Below, one piece after another: positions 18,001 to 26,040 of a stretch of 64,000 nt of DNA. The stretch is taken from contig NZ_JAABNP010000017.1 in NCBI RefSeq assembly GCF_009928485.1, positions 1 through 64,000 on the forward strand. The letters run 5' to 3'. This DNA comes from Clostridium sp. C2-6-12. Its GTDB lineage: Bacteria > Bacillota > Clostridia > Clostridiales > Clostridiaceae. The position numbers and the translations under genes were made by a program. The notes under the pieces are model-generated. The model was given only the letters and a program-made list of their open reading frames with translations, had not been told where the DNA came from and made no database searches. Positions within the stretch are counted from its first letter, which is position 1. Each line of letters opens with the position of its first letter.

Positions 18001-20001
18001 TTACTCTAGTATTTCACAATGCATAGCAGCATCTGCATCCTCCCAAGGAACCAAGTATCCTTGTCCATGGGAACAAAATACTGAAGTTGATGTATATTCT
18101 ATATCAGCATTTTTATTATATCCTTTATTTTCTATAACTTCATCACTATTATGGCAAATATCATAACCATCATATACTAAAGTTATACTGCCCTTTCCTC
18201 TGGTAAAAGCTATAACCTCCATGCTATAATCCATAAAGGTTGCCACAGGGCCTCTACCATTAATAACTACTTTATCTTCTTCTGTTTGTATAGGTTCAAA
18301 GGAACCATGAAGTTTTTGAATATCTGATAATACTCTTCCTATATGTTCTGAAGCTACATCTATTGTAAATTTGTAATATGGTTCTAACAATATATTTTCA
18401 ACTTTTTCTAATCCTTGTCTTAATGCTCTAAAGGTTGCTTCTCTAAAGTCTCCTCCACAGGTATGCTTATTATGAGCTCTCCCTGTTAATAAGGTAATTT
18501 TTATATCTGTTATGCTAGAACCTGTTAAAAGCCCATGATGTTCTCTTTCAAAAATATGAGTTTTAATTAAATTTTGATTTCCAACAGTTAAATGATCTGC
18601 ATGACATTTATTTTCAAATGTAATTCCTGAATTTCTTATCATTGGTTCAAGCTTTAAATGTACTTCTGCATAATGCCTAAGTGGTTCAAAATGACCACAA
18701 CCTATAGTTTTTTCAGCTATTGTTTCCTTATATAATATTTGACATGGACCAAATTCAACCTTTAAGTTAAATCTTTCTTCTACAAGCTCTTTTAAAACCT
18801 CTAACTGAATTTTTCCCATAATATGTACATGTATTTCTTGAAGAGCTTCATTCCAAGTAATATTTAAAGCTGGATCTTCAGCTTCTAAAATTTTAAAATA
18901 ACTTAAAACCTCTCGAATATTTAAACTCTTATCAAAAATTACTTTAGACATTAGGGTTGGTACCATTTCATAATGTGTGTTTTCTTTTATAGCTCCAACT
19001 CCATCACCAGCTACGGCCCCTGAAATCCCTGTAACTGCAAATAAATCTCCAGCCCGAACAAAATCTGCTGTCTTAAATTTACTTCCATTATATATTCTTA
19101 TACTGCTTATTTTTTCTTTAATTTCGCTACTTCCACCATAACAAATTTCATCTCTAACCTTTAATACACCAGATAAAGCTTTAATAAAAGTTAACCTGCT
19201 TCCATTTTCATCAAAACGTATTTTATAAACTCTTCCTGAAAACTCTTCATTTTCATCATAATCAGTAGAAGTTAACGTATCCATATAATTTATAAATTCA
19301 ACTATTCCTGTGTCTTGAAGCGCAGCTCCTCCAAAACAAGGAAATATCTCATTATTTTTTATAAGTCTTTTTAAAGTATCTAACCAAAGATCACTTTCAT
19401 AATTTCCTTCAAGATATTTTTCTAAAAGCTCTTCATCATATTCACTTATAAATTCTATAAACTCTTCCTTTAATGTTATTTCCTTAGAGTTACTTAAACT
19501 ATTTATTTCATTAGAAATAATACTCAAAGAATCTTCATCAATAAAATATATATCTTTAGTTAAATCTCTTTTAATTTCCTTAATAACTCTATCTTTATCC
19601 GCCCCAACTCTGTCAAGCTTATTAATAAAGAACATGCTAGGTACATTATATTTTCTTAAAAGATTCCAGACAGTTTTTGTATGCCCTTGAACTCCTTCAA
19701 CACTGCTTACAATTATAACTGCATAATCCATAATTTGAATTGCTCTTTCCATCTCAGTACTAAAATCTACATGCCCTGGGGTATCTATAAGATAATATGT
19801 AGAACCATTAAATTCAAAAATACCCTGATCAGAAAATACAGTGATACCTCTTTCTTTTTCAATACTATGACTGTCTAAAAAGGCATCCTTATGATCAACT
19901 CTTCCTCTACTCCTAATGCTCTTTGTATGATATAAAAGCTGCTCTGAAAATGTAGTTTTCCCTGCATCAACATGAGCAAGCACTCCTATTGTCTTTTTCA
20001 T
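18001..20001 (-). CDS. EF-G-like translation-factor GTPase related to Tet ribosomal-protection proteins
   Basis: A 666-aa ribosome-binding GTPase with the full EF-G/Tet(M) layout. The G domain has G1 AHVDAGKTT at 8-16, G3 DTPGH at 73-77 and G4 NKLD at 127-130. Domains II-V follow, ending in VFCSHGQGYLVPW. Tet(M)/Tet(O) remove tetracycline with a domain-IV loop containing SPVST. Here the matching stretch reads GRAHNKHTCGGDF, so the drug-contacting loop is absent. The protein better fits the chromosomal 'translation factor GTPase' relatives, and tetracycline resistance should not be assumed. SD AAGGATG. plsC lies 16 bp upstream on the same strand, so the two may be cotranscribed. Confidence 0.8.
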   Translation of the reverse strand: MKKTIGVLAHVDAGKTTFSEQLLYHTKSIRSRGRVDHKDAFLDSHSIEKERGITVFSDQGIFEFNGSTYYLIDTPGHVDFSTEMERAIQIMDYAVIIVSSVEGVQGHTKTVWNLLRKYNVPSMFFINKLDRVGADKDRVIKEIKRDLTKDIYFIDEDSLSIISNEINSLSNSKEITLKEEFIEFISEYDEELLEKYLEGNYESDLWLDTLKRLIKNNEIFPCFGGAALQDTGIVEFINYMDTLTSTDYDENEEFSGRVYKIRFDENGSRLTFIKALSGVLKVRDEICYGGSSEIKEKISSIRIYNGSKFKTADFVRAGDLFAVTGISGAVAGDGVGAIKENTHYEMVPTLMSKVIFDKSLNIREVLSYFKILEAEDPALNITWNEALQEIHVHIMGKIQLEVLKELVEERFNLKVEFGPCQILYKETIAEKTIGCGHFEPLRHYAEVHLKLEPMIRNSGITFENKCHADHLTVGNQNLIKTHIFEREHHGLLTGSSITDIKITLLTGRAHNKHTCGGDFREATFRALRQGLEKVENILLEPYYKFTIDVASEHIGRVLSDIQKLHGSFEPIQTEEDKVVINGRGPVATFMDYSMEVIAFTRGKGSITLVYDGYDICHNSDEVIENKGYNKNADIEYTSTSVFCSHGQGYLVPWEDADAAMHCEILE

Positions 20002-20017
20002 AAAATCATCCTTATAT

Positions 20018-20719
20018 TTATTCTAAATTAGCTACAATAATATTTCTTATATTTTCTGCTAAATTTGCTTCTTCTTCCTTAGATAAATTCTTTGTATCTA
20101 TAGGTTCTCCAAATACCACTTTAATTTTAGCAGGTCTAAATTCTCTTGTATCTTCAAAAGATCTTGAAGCTCTGTCAATTGAAACTGGAACTATTTTTAC
20201 TTGAGACTTAGTAGCAAGCTTTAAACTACCTTTTTTAAATGTTCCAACTTTTCCTTCTTTATTTCTAGTTCCTTCTGGGAAGATTACCATAGAGCTTCCT
20301 TCTTTTATATTTTTGACAGCCTCATTTATCGCAAGCATAGCTGTTCTTGGATTTTCTCTATCTAAAGGTACACATCTGCTCTTTTTTAACCAATAACCAA
20401 CTACTGGAGCTTTGAGTATTTCTTTTTTAGCTATAAATCCCATTTTCTTATCAATAGTATTTAGAAGTATTATTATATCTAATATACTTGAGTGATTTCC
20501 TATAAATACACATTGTTCCTCTGGTATATTTTCTTTTCCCTTTACATCTAATTCTATACCTATGATCTTTAAAGTAAACTCACTCCATAAGTAACCAGTT
20601 TTCTTTAAATATTGTTCAGCAGCTTCTATTCCTTTAGTCTTAAAAAGATAGTCATACTTAAAACCTTTTATTCTTACCCATAGCATATAAAATCCATAAA
20701 TTATTTTCTTGAAAAACAT
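20018..20719 (-). CDS. plsC: 1-acyl-sn-glycerol-3-phosphate acyltransferase
   Basis: A 233-aa membrane-associated enzyme that acylates lysophosphatidic acid to phosphatidic acid in phospholipid synthesis. The catalytic NHSSILD (H76, D81; HX4D motif), the substrate-binding FPEGTRN at 147-153 and the third motif VPVSI are present. A hydrophobic N-terminal stretch may insert in the membrane. Length is typical. SD GAAGGAGAA. The Tet-like GTPase gene follows after 16 bp. Confidence 0.92.
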   Translation of the reverse strand: MFFKKIIYGFYMLWVRIKGFKYDYLFKTKGIEAAEQYLKKTGYLWSEFTLKIIGIELDVKGKENIPEEQCVFIGNHSSILDIIILLNTIDKKMGFIAKKEILKAPVVGYWLKKSRCVPLDRENPRTAMLAINEAVKNIKEGSSMVIFPEGTRNKEGKVGTFKKGSLKLATKSQVKIVPVSIDRASRSFEDTREFRPAKIKVVFGEPIDTKNLSKEEEANLAENIRNIIVANLE

Positions 20720-20961
20720 TTTTTATTTTCTCCTTCTCGTCATATGATTATGTCTTAAATATTACTACATCAATATTATATAAATTGATTTGTTATTGTA
20801 ATTATTTTGTTAAAACTTAATTCATATATTTATTATTATCGACTATATAGTTTATCTTTCTTTTTTATTAACCTATTCTATATAATTTCTAAAATATTAT
20901 ACTCTTTTTTTTGCTTATTGGCTAATTATATTATGGTTATCCTGTAAATTTTTTTACAATA

Positions 20962-20994
20962 AAAATGCTCCATCTAAATTAGACGGAGCATTTT
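20962..20994 (-). terminator. Terminator of uraA
   Basis: AAAATGCTCCaTCT pairs with AGAcGGAGCATTTT around a 5-nt loop. TTTTTATTG follows on the minus strand, 11 bp after the uraA stop. Confidence 0.92.
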
Positions 20995-21004
20995 CATTTA
21001 TTTA

Positions 21005-22294
21005 TTATTCTTTTTCGTTCATTATTCCTAATTTATCAAATATCATGAAACAAATTCCCATTACCATAGCTACTATTGTTGCTAATCCCATTCCTTTTAA
21101 CTCTAAATTACCAAAAGTTAATTTTATTCCGCTCATTCCTACAATAAATATAACCGCAGCAAGAATTAAATTTCTAGATTTAGCAAAATCAACTTTTTCT
21201 TCAATAAAGGTTCTAAGCCCACCTGTTGCTATTGAACCAAATAATAAGAAGCTGATACCACCTACAACTGGTGTTGGAATTGTGCTAATAAGTGCTGATA
21301 TTTTTCCTGAAAACCCTAATAATACTGATATAAGACCTGCTCCACAAATTACATATACACTATATACTTTTGTGATTGCTAAAACTCCTATATTTTCTCC
21401 ATAAGTTGTTGTTGGAACTGATCCAAACAATCCAGAAATCATAGTTGATACACCATCTCCAAGTAACGATCTATTAAGACCTGGATCCTTAGTTAAATCT
21501 TCTCCTACAATACTGCTAGTAACTTTTAAATGCCCAACATGCTCTGCAATTACTACAAAAGTTGCTGGTAATATTGTAAGTATAGCATTTATATCAAATT
21601 TAGCCACATGCACATTTGGTAATATAAAGAAGCTAGCTTCGTTTACCTTACTAAAATCAACTATTCCCATGAAGTATGCAGTTATGTATCCAACTACTAC
21701 TCCAATTAATATTGGTATAATTTTTAGGAAGCCTTTTAATAAAACATTACATAAAATCACTGTAATTAATGTTACCATAGAAACAATTACCCAAGTAGTG
21801 TTAATAGTAGTATTAGTTCCGCCTACTGCAAATCCTGCATTATCAGCTGCATTACTTGCAAGCTCTAAACCTATAATTGTTATTATAGATCCCATTGCTG
21901 CTGGTGGAAATAATTTATCTATCCATCCCATACCTGTATAGCCTATAATAATTGCTAGTATTGAAAACGCTATACCTGCAAATACAAAGCCACCTTGTAT
22001 AGTTTGAAAATCATAACCTTGACTATATAAAGATAATACCGGGGAAATAAAAGCAAAACTTGAACCTAAATATGCTGGAATTCTTTTTTTTGTAATAAAT
22101 GCATATAACAATGTACCTATACCATTAAAAAATAGAACTGTGGTTGGATCCACCTTAAAGATAAGTGGAACTAGAACTGATGCTCCAAACATTGCAAATA
22201 AATGTTGAAAACTAAGTGGAATTGCTTTCGCTAAAGGAACCTTTTCTGTTACTCCTATAAAATCATGTCTGTCGTCTAATAATTCTTTTTTCAT
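21005..22294 (-). CDS. uraA: Uracil permease (NCS2 family)
   Basis: A 429-aa, 14-helix nucleobase:proton symporter importing uracil. Length and sequence follow E. coli UraA closely: SFQHLFAMFGASVLVP near residue 28, AYLGSSFAFISPV near 74, the substrate motif VVIAEHVGHL with its key glutamate (about 241), and TYGENIGVLAITKVYS with the second key glutamate (about 290). The SD is AAAGGAG. The gene has a long leader (about 215 nt from a probable promoter) containing a terminator-like hairpin, which suggests control by attenuation. The pyrimidine regulator pyrR is at 60.3-60.9 kb. Xanthine specificity is less likely given the close match to UraA. Confidence 0.92.
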   Translation of the reverse strand: MKKELLDDRHDFIGVTEKVPLAKAIPLSFQHLFAMFGASVLVPLIFKVDPTTVLFFNGIGTLLYAFITKKRIPAYLGSSFAFISPVLSLYSQGYDFQTIQGGFVFAGIAFSILAIIIGYTGMGWIDKLFPPAAMGSIITIIGLELASNAADNAGFAVGGTNTTINTTWVIVSMVTLITVILCNVLLKGFLKIIPILIGVVVGYITAYFMGIVDFSKVNEASFFILPNVHVAKFDINAILTILPATFVVIAEHVGHLKVTSSIVGEDLTKDPGLNRSLLGDGVSTMISGLFGSVPTTTYGENIGVLAITKVYSVYVICGAGLISVLLGFSGKISALISTIPTPVVGGISFLLFGSIATGGLRTFIEEKVDFAKSRNLILAAVIFIVGMSGIKLTFGNLELKGMGLATIVAMVMGICFMIFDKLGIMNEKE

Positions 22295-22424
22295 TTTGTA
22301 ATCTCCTTTGTTAGTTTCTCTGAACTAAATTAAAAGTATGCTTTACAAAAGGTAACATAAATATGTACCCTTTGTCAATATTTTAGAGCGATATTTTAAT
22401 ATTTAGTTAAAATTACTAAAAAAA

Positions 22425-22458
22425 ATAGGATAATAAAGATTTATCTCTATTATCCTAT
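22425..22458 (-). promoter_or_regulatory. Terminator hairpin in the uraA leader (putative attenuator)
   Basis: ATAGGATAATA (22425-22435) pairs perfectly with TATTATCCTAT (22448-22458). In the uraA direction it is followed by eight T residues. It lies 131 bp upstream of the uraA ATG, downstream of a likely promoter, with no gene in between to terminate. I see neither a PyrR-binding loop consensus nor a purine riboswitch core. Confidence 0.6.
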
Positions 22459-22515
22459 CTTTTAGATGTTAATTTAAAGTTGCTTGGCAATCCGCTTAGT
22501 ATTATGTCTAATTGA

Positions 22516-22521
22516 ATTATA
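22516..22521 (-). promoter_or_regulatory. Probable extended -10 promoter of uraA
   Basis: The minus strand reads TGTTATAAT, a TGnTATAAT extended -10 element. The -35 region (TAGCAA at 17-nt spacing) is weak. A start about 7 nt downstream would give a leader of roughly 215 nt. Confidence 0.5.
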
Positions 22522-22703
22522 ACATTTTTCCCTAAATTTTGCTATACTTTTTATGTTAAGTTTATAAATTATTTCTAAAATTATATATCCATTTAAATTC
22601 AATATAAATTATATAAAATGTAATCAATTTCTACTTATATTTTTATAATCTTAACCAATTCTCCAGCTTCAGCAAAGCTAATTCCAATTATTAAGTAATA
22701 TGC

Positions 22704-22709
22704 TATAAT
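22704..22709 (+). promoter_or_regulatory. Probable extended -10 promoter of the 2H phosphoesterase gene
   Basis: The plus strand reads TGCTATAAT (TGn plus TATAAT), 35 bp before the ATG. No good -35 hexamer is visible. Confidence 0.5.
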
Positions 22710-22744
22710 ATAGAGATATTATTATATGTAAAGGAGTCAATAAT

Positions 22745-23290
22745 ATGAATACAAAGCTAAAAAGAAGAACAATAATGATATTCCCCGAATTTGAAAACAT
22801 TAATATTATAGATGAAATAAGAAAAAAATATGATCCACTTGCTAATCATGTAAGGCCTCACGTTACTTTAGTCTTTACCTTTGAAAGTACTCTATCTACA
22901 ATAGAAATAGAAACTCATTTAAAAGAAGTACTTAAAAAGTTTAAACCTTTCAAATTAACTTTACAGGAAATAATAAAAGTTAATAATCCTTTAGGAATGT
23001 ATTTATTTTTAAATATAAAGGAAGGTTCGCCTGAAATAAAAGCACTTAATCAAGAACTATATAAAGGAATTTTGCAGAAATACAAAGCTGAATGGTTAAA
23101 TGAAGACACCTTTCTTCCTCACATGACAATTGGAAGCTTTAATGCAAAAGACGAGCTAAATAAAGCATTTAATAACACTAAATTTATAAAAGATGAATTT
23201 AAAACAATAGTAAACAAAATTTCAGTTGAAATTATTGCTGAAAACGAAGATTCTATTATTGAAATTGAAGTTGATTTAAGTGAAAAATAG
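22745..23290 (+). CDS. 2H phosphoesterase (2'-5' RNA ligase-like / YjcG type)
   Basis: A 181-aa cytoplasmic protein with the two HxT motifs that define the 2H phosphoesterase superfamily: PHVTL (H39, T41) and PHMTI (H126, T128), spaced as in LigT/YjcG proteins. These enzymes cleave or form 2'-5' or cyclic phosphodiester bonds in RNA or nucleotides. The exact substrate is unknown. SD AAAGGAG 8 nt before the ATG. It is a single-gene plus-strand transcript between an extended -10 promoter and a terminator. Confidence 0.85.
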   Translation: MNTKLKRRTIMIFPEFENINIIDEIRKKYDPLANHVRPHVTLVFTFESTLSTIEIETHLKEVLKKFKPFKLTLQEIIKVNNPLGMYLFLNIKEGSPEIKALNQELYKGILQKYKAEWLNEDTFLPHMTIGSFNAKDELNKAFNNTKFIKDEFKTIVNKISVEIIAENEDSIIEIEVDLSEK

Positions 23291-23339
23291 TTAAATATCC
23301 TTCATTCTTTAAGTGCTTATTTTATATAACAAAGAAACA

Positions 23340-23375
23340 AGCTGTAAAAAACTAATGAATTAATTTTTTACAGCT
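23340..23375. terminator. Terminator, bidirectional
   Basis: AGCTGTAAAAAA pairs perfectly with TTTTTTACAGCT around a 12-nt loop. It serves the plus-strand 2H gene and probably the minus-strand small protein gene that ends 8 bp away. Confidence 0.85.
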
Positions 23376-23382
23376 CCAAATT

Positions 23383-23529
23383 TTATATATAATGAGATAT
23401 TAAATTGTTTTTTTCATCTAATTTATTCTCAGTCTCATTTTTTCTCTCAAACTCATTTTCATCTGTTTCATAATAAGCATTACAAGCAATTAATATAATA
23501 CTAATAAGAATAACTATACCTAATAACAT
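23383..23529 (-). CDS. Small single-pass membrane (or lipo-) protein, 48 aa
   Basis: A 48-aa gene with a strong SD (AAGGGGG, 6-8 nt before the ATG) and its own terminator. Residues 1-15 are hydrophobic (MLLGIVILISIILIA), followed by Cys16. LIAC fits a lipobox, although there is no basic residue before the helix. The rest is highly charged and acidic (ETDENEFERKNETENK). It is therefore a small membrane-anchored peptide or miniature lipoprotein of unknown function. The neighbouring upstream gene on the same strand (23670-24020) also encodes a membrane protein. Confidence 0.6.
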   Translation of the reverse strand: MLLGIVILISIILIACNAYYETDENEFERKNETENKLDEKNNLISHYI

Positions 23530-23669
23530 ATTTATTCCCCCTTGCATTTAATTGATCATAATTAAAATATTCCTATGATTTTATTATACTACTTTTCTAA
23601 TGTAAACGATATACTTACTAAATATAATTTAAATTCCTATATTTTGATATAGGAATTGCATATAAGACT

Positions 23670-24020
23670 CTATAAAAAATGTCCTGCAATTAATATAACT
23701 ATACTTGAAATGATAATTACTCCTGAAATAATACTTGAATTGCTAAATACATCTTTTTTCTTTCTATATTTATAATTTTTCAAATCGCTCTTTGATATAT
23801 ATTGAGATTTTAAATCTTCTGAATTTTCCATTGATAGTCTTGCTGAATTTCCCAATATATTAAAGGATATACCTATGAAAAGTGTCATTAATCCAATAAT
23901 ATAACTTGTATCTTCTAAAGTTATATTTAGTTTAGTAGATACAATAAAAATAATCCTACCAAGTATACAGCAATTTATAACTGTGCCAAAAATCAATTGA
24001 AATAATTGTGACGTCTTCAT
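23670..24020 (-). CDS. Small membrane protein, unknown (116 aa)
   Basis: Three predicted transmembrane helices: about residues 7-28, 38-56 and 97-115. Between the last two is a polar, basic loop (KSDLKNYKYRKKKD) likely on the cytoplasmic side. SD GAGGTGA lies 3-4 nt before the ATG. I recognise no family. It is about 140 bp upstream of the 48-aa membrane peptide gene on the same strand. Confidence 0.65.
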   Translation of the reverse strand: MKTSQLFQLIFGTVINCCILGRIIFIVSTKLNITLEDTSYIIGLMTLFIGISFNILGNSARLSMENSEDLKSQYISKSDLKNYKYRKKKDVFSNSSIISGVIIISSIVILIAGHFL

Positions 24021-24327
24021 AATTCACCTCAAAATAGTTAATTTATCATTATTATAACATGAAATGAAAATTATATGATTCAAATCTATGAATCTCTTAC
24101 TTACTGTGACTTCAGAATTTTATAAAAATGGTATCTGATGGTATAATGTTCTTGAAAATCAGATCGGAAATTAATGGTTAATTAAATATTATTAACTTTT
24201 ATTGTATATAGCCGTAATTTGGGGGTAATAAATTTTTATAAAAAATGATGGTATATTTATTACCTTTCTACTATGATACATTAATAATAGCAAAGCGCTT
24301 GCAATATATTAAAAAGGTGGTATTAAA
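24021..24327. other. Intergenic region with two hairpins upstream of the interrupted gene
   Basis: It contains ATCTGAT...ATCAGAT (about 24134-24164) and GGTAATAAAT...ATTTATTACC (24224-24264). The second lies in the probable leader of the plus-strand pseudogene. No ORF is supported. An AAGGTGG SD sits just before 24328. Confidence 0.45.
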
Positions 24328-25362
24328 ATGAAAGAAATTGATAATCGTCTTATAGAATGGGCAATCAAAGAAACTGAAACACATTACAAAGATTAAGTCT
24401 CTATTTTACTAGAGCACAACACTTACTGTCTTGAGGAAGACAAAAATGTAAGGTATGTCAATACTATTATATCTGATTCGAAAGAATATATTGGTTTAGC
24501 AAGAACATTTATCGTTAATGGAAATGGGTATGACATTAATCAAGTTTCCTGGGAAAGTTTTGAAAGAGATGCAGATGTAAAAGGCTATTATGTAACTATT
24601 CTTGCAGAAGCAAATATTCTTTATAGTAAAAATGAAGCAGATAGACAAAGGTTTTTATATTTAAGAGCAAAGTTTTTTGCAAATCTTGAAAATCCAAAGT
24701 ATATGTTTGAAAGAGGATTGGAATGGTTAAATAATGCTATGGATGTATATAAAACCTTGCTATTTGAAGATGAGCTTTCTAAGGTAAGAAATGGTGCTGG
24801 ATTTATTGCAGATTACTTAGCTGTAGCTATTGCTTGCTATAATCAGACTTATTTCAAAAGCTTTACCAAACTTCAAGAACTAAATGCAATGAAGCATCTG
24901 CCTAACAACTTCATTGAACAATATAAACAAATTGTTAAGACAAAAACTATAAGCGAATTACAATCACTTTGCCATGAAATTATTAAAACAACAAGAGATT
25001 TTTTCAAAATTAATGATAAGCGTGTTCGAGAAAATAAGGTTACTCCAGATTATGGCTATTTAGCATCCTGGTATCAAGAATGTAGCTATTATTTCAAGAG
25101 AATTTATCACTTCTGTGCTAATAACGAAGCTGAACTTGCCTTTGATGGAAGCTTTCACATTCAAACAGATTTGGACGAGATTGCAAAGGATTTTAATATA
25201 TCAGATTTAGATATTATTTCAAATTTTGACGTTAGTGATTTATCTGGGTTTTCAAAAAGAGTAAAACAAGCTGAGGAACGTATTGTTGCTGCTATAAGAT
25301 CAAACAATGTGAAAATTGATTCATATCCTTCCGTAGATGAGTTTATAATTCAGAACTCGTAA
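24328..25362 (+). pseudogene. Gene interrupted by one in-frame TAA at codon 23 (344-codon frame)
   Basis: The ATG at 24328 has an SD (AAGGTGG) and opens a frame reading MKEIDNRLIEWAIKETE. Codon 23 is TAA (24394-24396). After it the same frame stays open for 321 codons to the stop at 25362, with normal-looking protein (HNTYCLEEDKNVRYV, LARTFIVNGNGYDINQVSWE). The next in-frame ATG (24703) has no SD. The simplest reading is a single nonsense mutation; a sequencing error is possible. The protein is soluble and mostly helical, and I do not recognise its family. The HTH gene at 25376 follows after 13 bp, so the two form a transcription unit. Confidence 0.7.
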
Positions 25363-25375
25363 GTGAGTAAGTTGT

Positions 25376-25642
25376 ATGAAATATAGAAAAGCAAGCGATG
25401 TTTTGCCAGATGAACTATTGAAAGAAGTACAAAAATATGTGAGTGGTGAAGCATTATACTTTCCAAAGTATAAAAGTCGTCAAAAATGGGGAGAAAGCAC
25501 AGGTGCAAAGGATTATTATAAACAGAGAAATATTGAAATAAGAGAGAAATTTGCTCAAAAAATATCAATAGAATCTCTTGCTGAGCAATACAATCTCTCA
25601 ATTGAATCAATTAGAAAAATTGTTTATCAGCAACACTTATAG
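25376..25642 (+). CDS. CD3324-family helix-turn-helix protein
   Basis: An 88-aa small DNA-binding protein. The start KYRKASDVLPDELLKEVQKYV, the middle WGESTGAKDYYKQRN and the C-terminal HTH (ISIESLAEQYNLSIESIRKIVY) match the CD3324 family, related to Mor-type transcription activators. Family members are small putative regulators with unknown targets. The SD is weak, and translation may be coupled to the preceding interrupted gene, whose stop is 13 bp upstream. A strong terminator follows. If the upstream gene is dead, this gene may persist alone. Confidence 0.8.
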   Translation: MKYRKASDVLPDELLKEVQKYVSGEALYFPKYKSRQKWGESTGAKDYYKQRNIEIREKFAQKISIESLAEQYNLSIESIRKIVYQQHL

Positions 25643-25698
25643 TATAAGTATAATCACATGTTGTTTTTTATCACAATATTCTAATTTAACGTCATAAC

Positions 25699-25773
25699 AG
25701 CCACAGAATAGTAATACCACTTTTGCTGGATATTCCATTGCAAACGGTAAATACTGTCTTGTGGCTTTTTTTA
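25699..25773 (+). terminator. Terminator of the 24328-25642 unit
   Basis: AGCCACAG...AGTA (25699 onwards) pairs with TACT...TTGTGGCT (to 25766), with a few mismatches and a long inner loop. TTTTTTT follows directly. Confidence 0.8.
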
Positions 25774-25883
25774 ATAACTTTTTATTGTTTTAATCCATAA
25801 ATTTTTAATTTTGCAATAATCCAAGAAATCTTAAATATAAATACTAAATTCATTTTTTTATTTTTAGAATAAAAATAACCTCC

Positions 25884-25913
25884 TATTAGTTAGATTATTA
25901 CACCCAACTAATA
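25884..25913 (-). terminator. Weak hairpin downstream of spo0A
   Basis: TATTAGTT pairs with AACTAATA around a 14-nt loop. GGAGGTTATTTTTATTC follows on the minus strand. It lies 128 bp after the spo0A stop and may be its terminator. The rest of 25643-26040 shows no gene. Confidence 0.4.
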
Positions 25914-26040
25914 AAAGGTATTAGCTTACATAAATTCAGAGTATTAATTGGTATGAAAAACTATTAGCTGCTATTAAAATATAGATAGAAGATATTTTTC
26001 ATTACATTCTACTAAGCTTTTCATATTTCTTCAATGCCTG

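Noticed and set aside
18001-20001. Bona fide tetracycline resistance gene
   Set aside because: The domain-IV loop characteristic of Tet(M)/Tet(O) is missing, and there is no mobile-element context.
22301-22560. Purine riboswitch in the uraA leader
   Set aside because: The three-way-junction core of the guanine/adenine aptamer is not present. Only the terminator stem is supported.
25350-25610. Minus-strand 86-aa frame opposite the CD3324-type gene
   Set aside because: It is antisense to a recognised family and has no SD or domain.
25884-25913. Translation signal GGAGG next to the hairpin downstream of spo0A
   Set aside because: No start codon follows at a usable distance, and no frame of meaningful length begins there.
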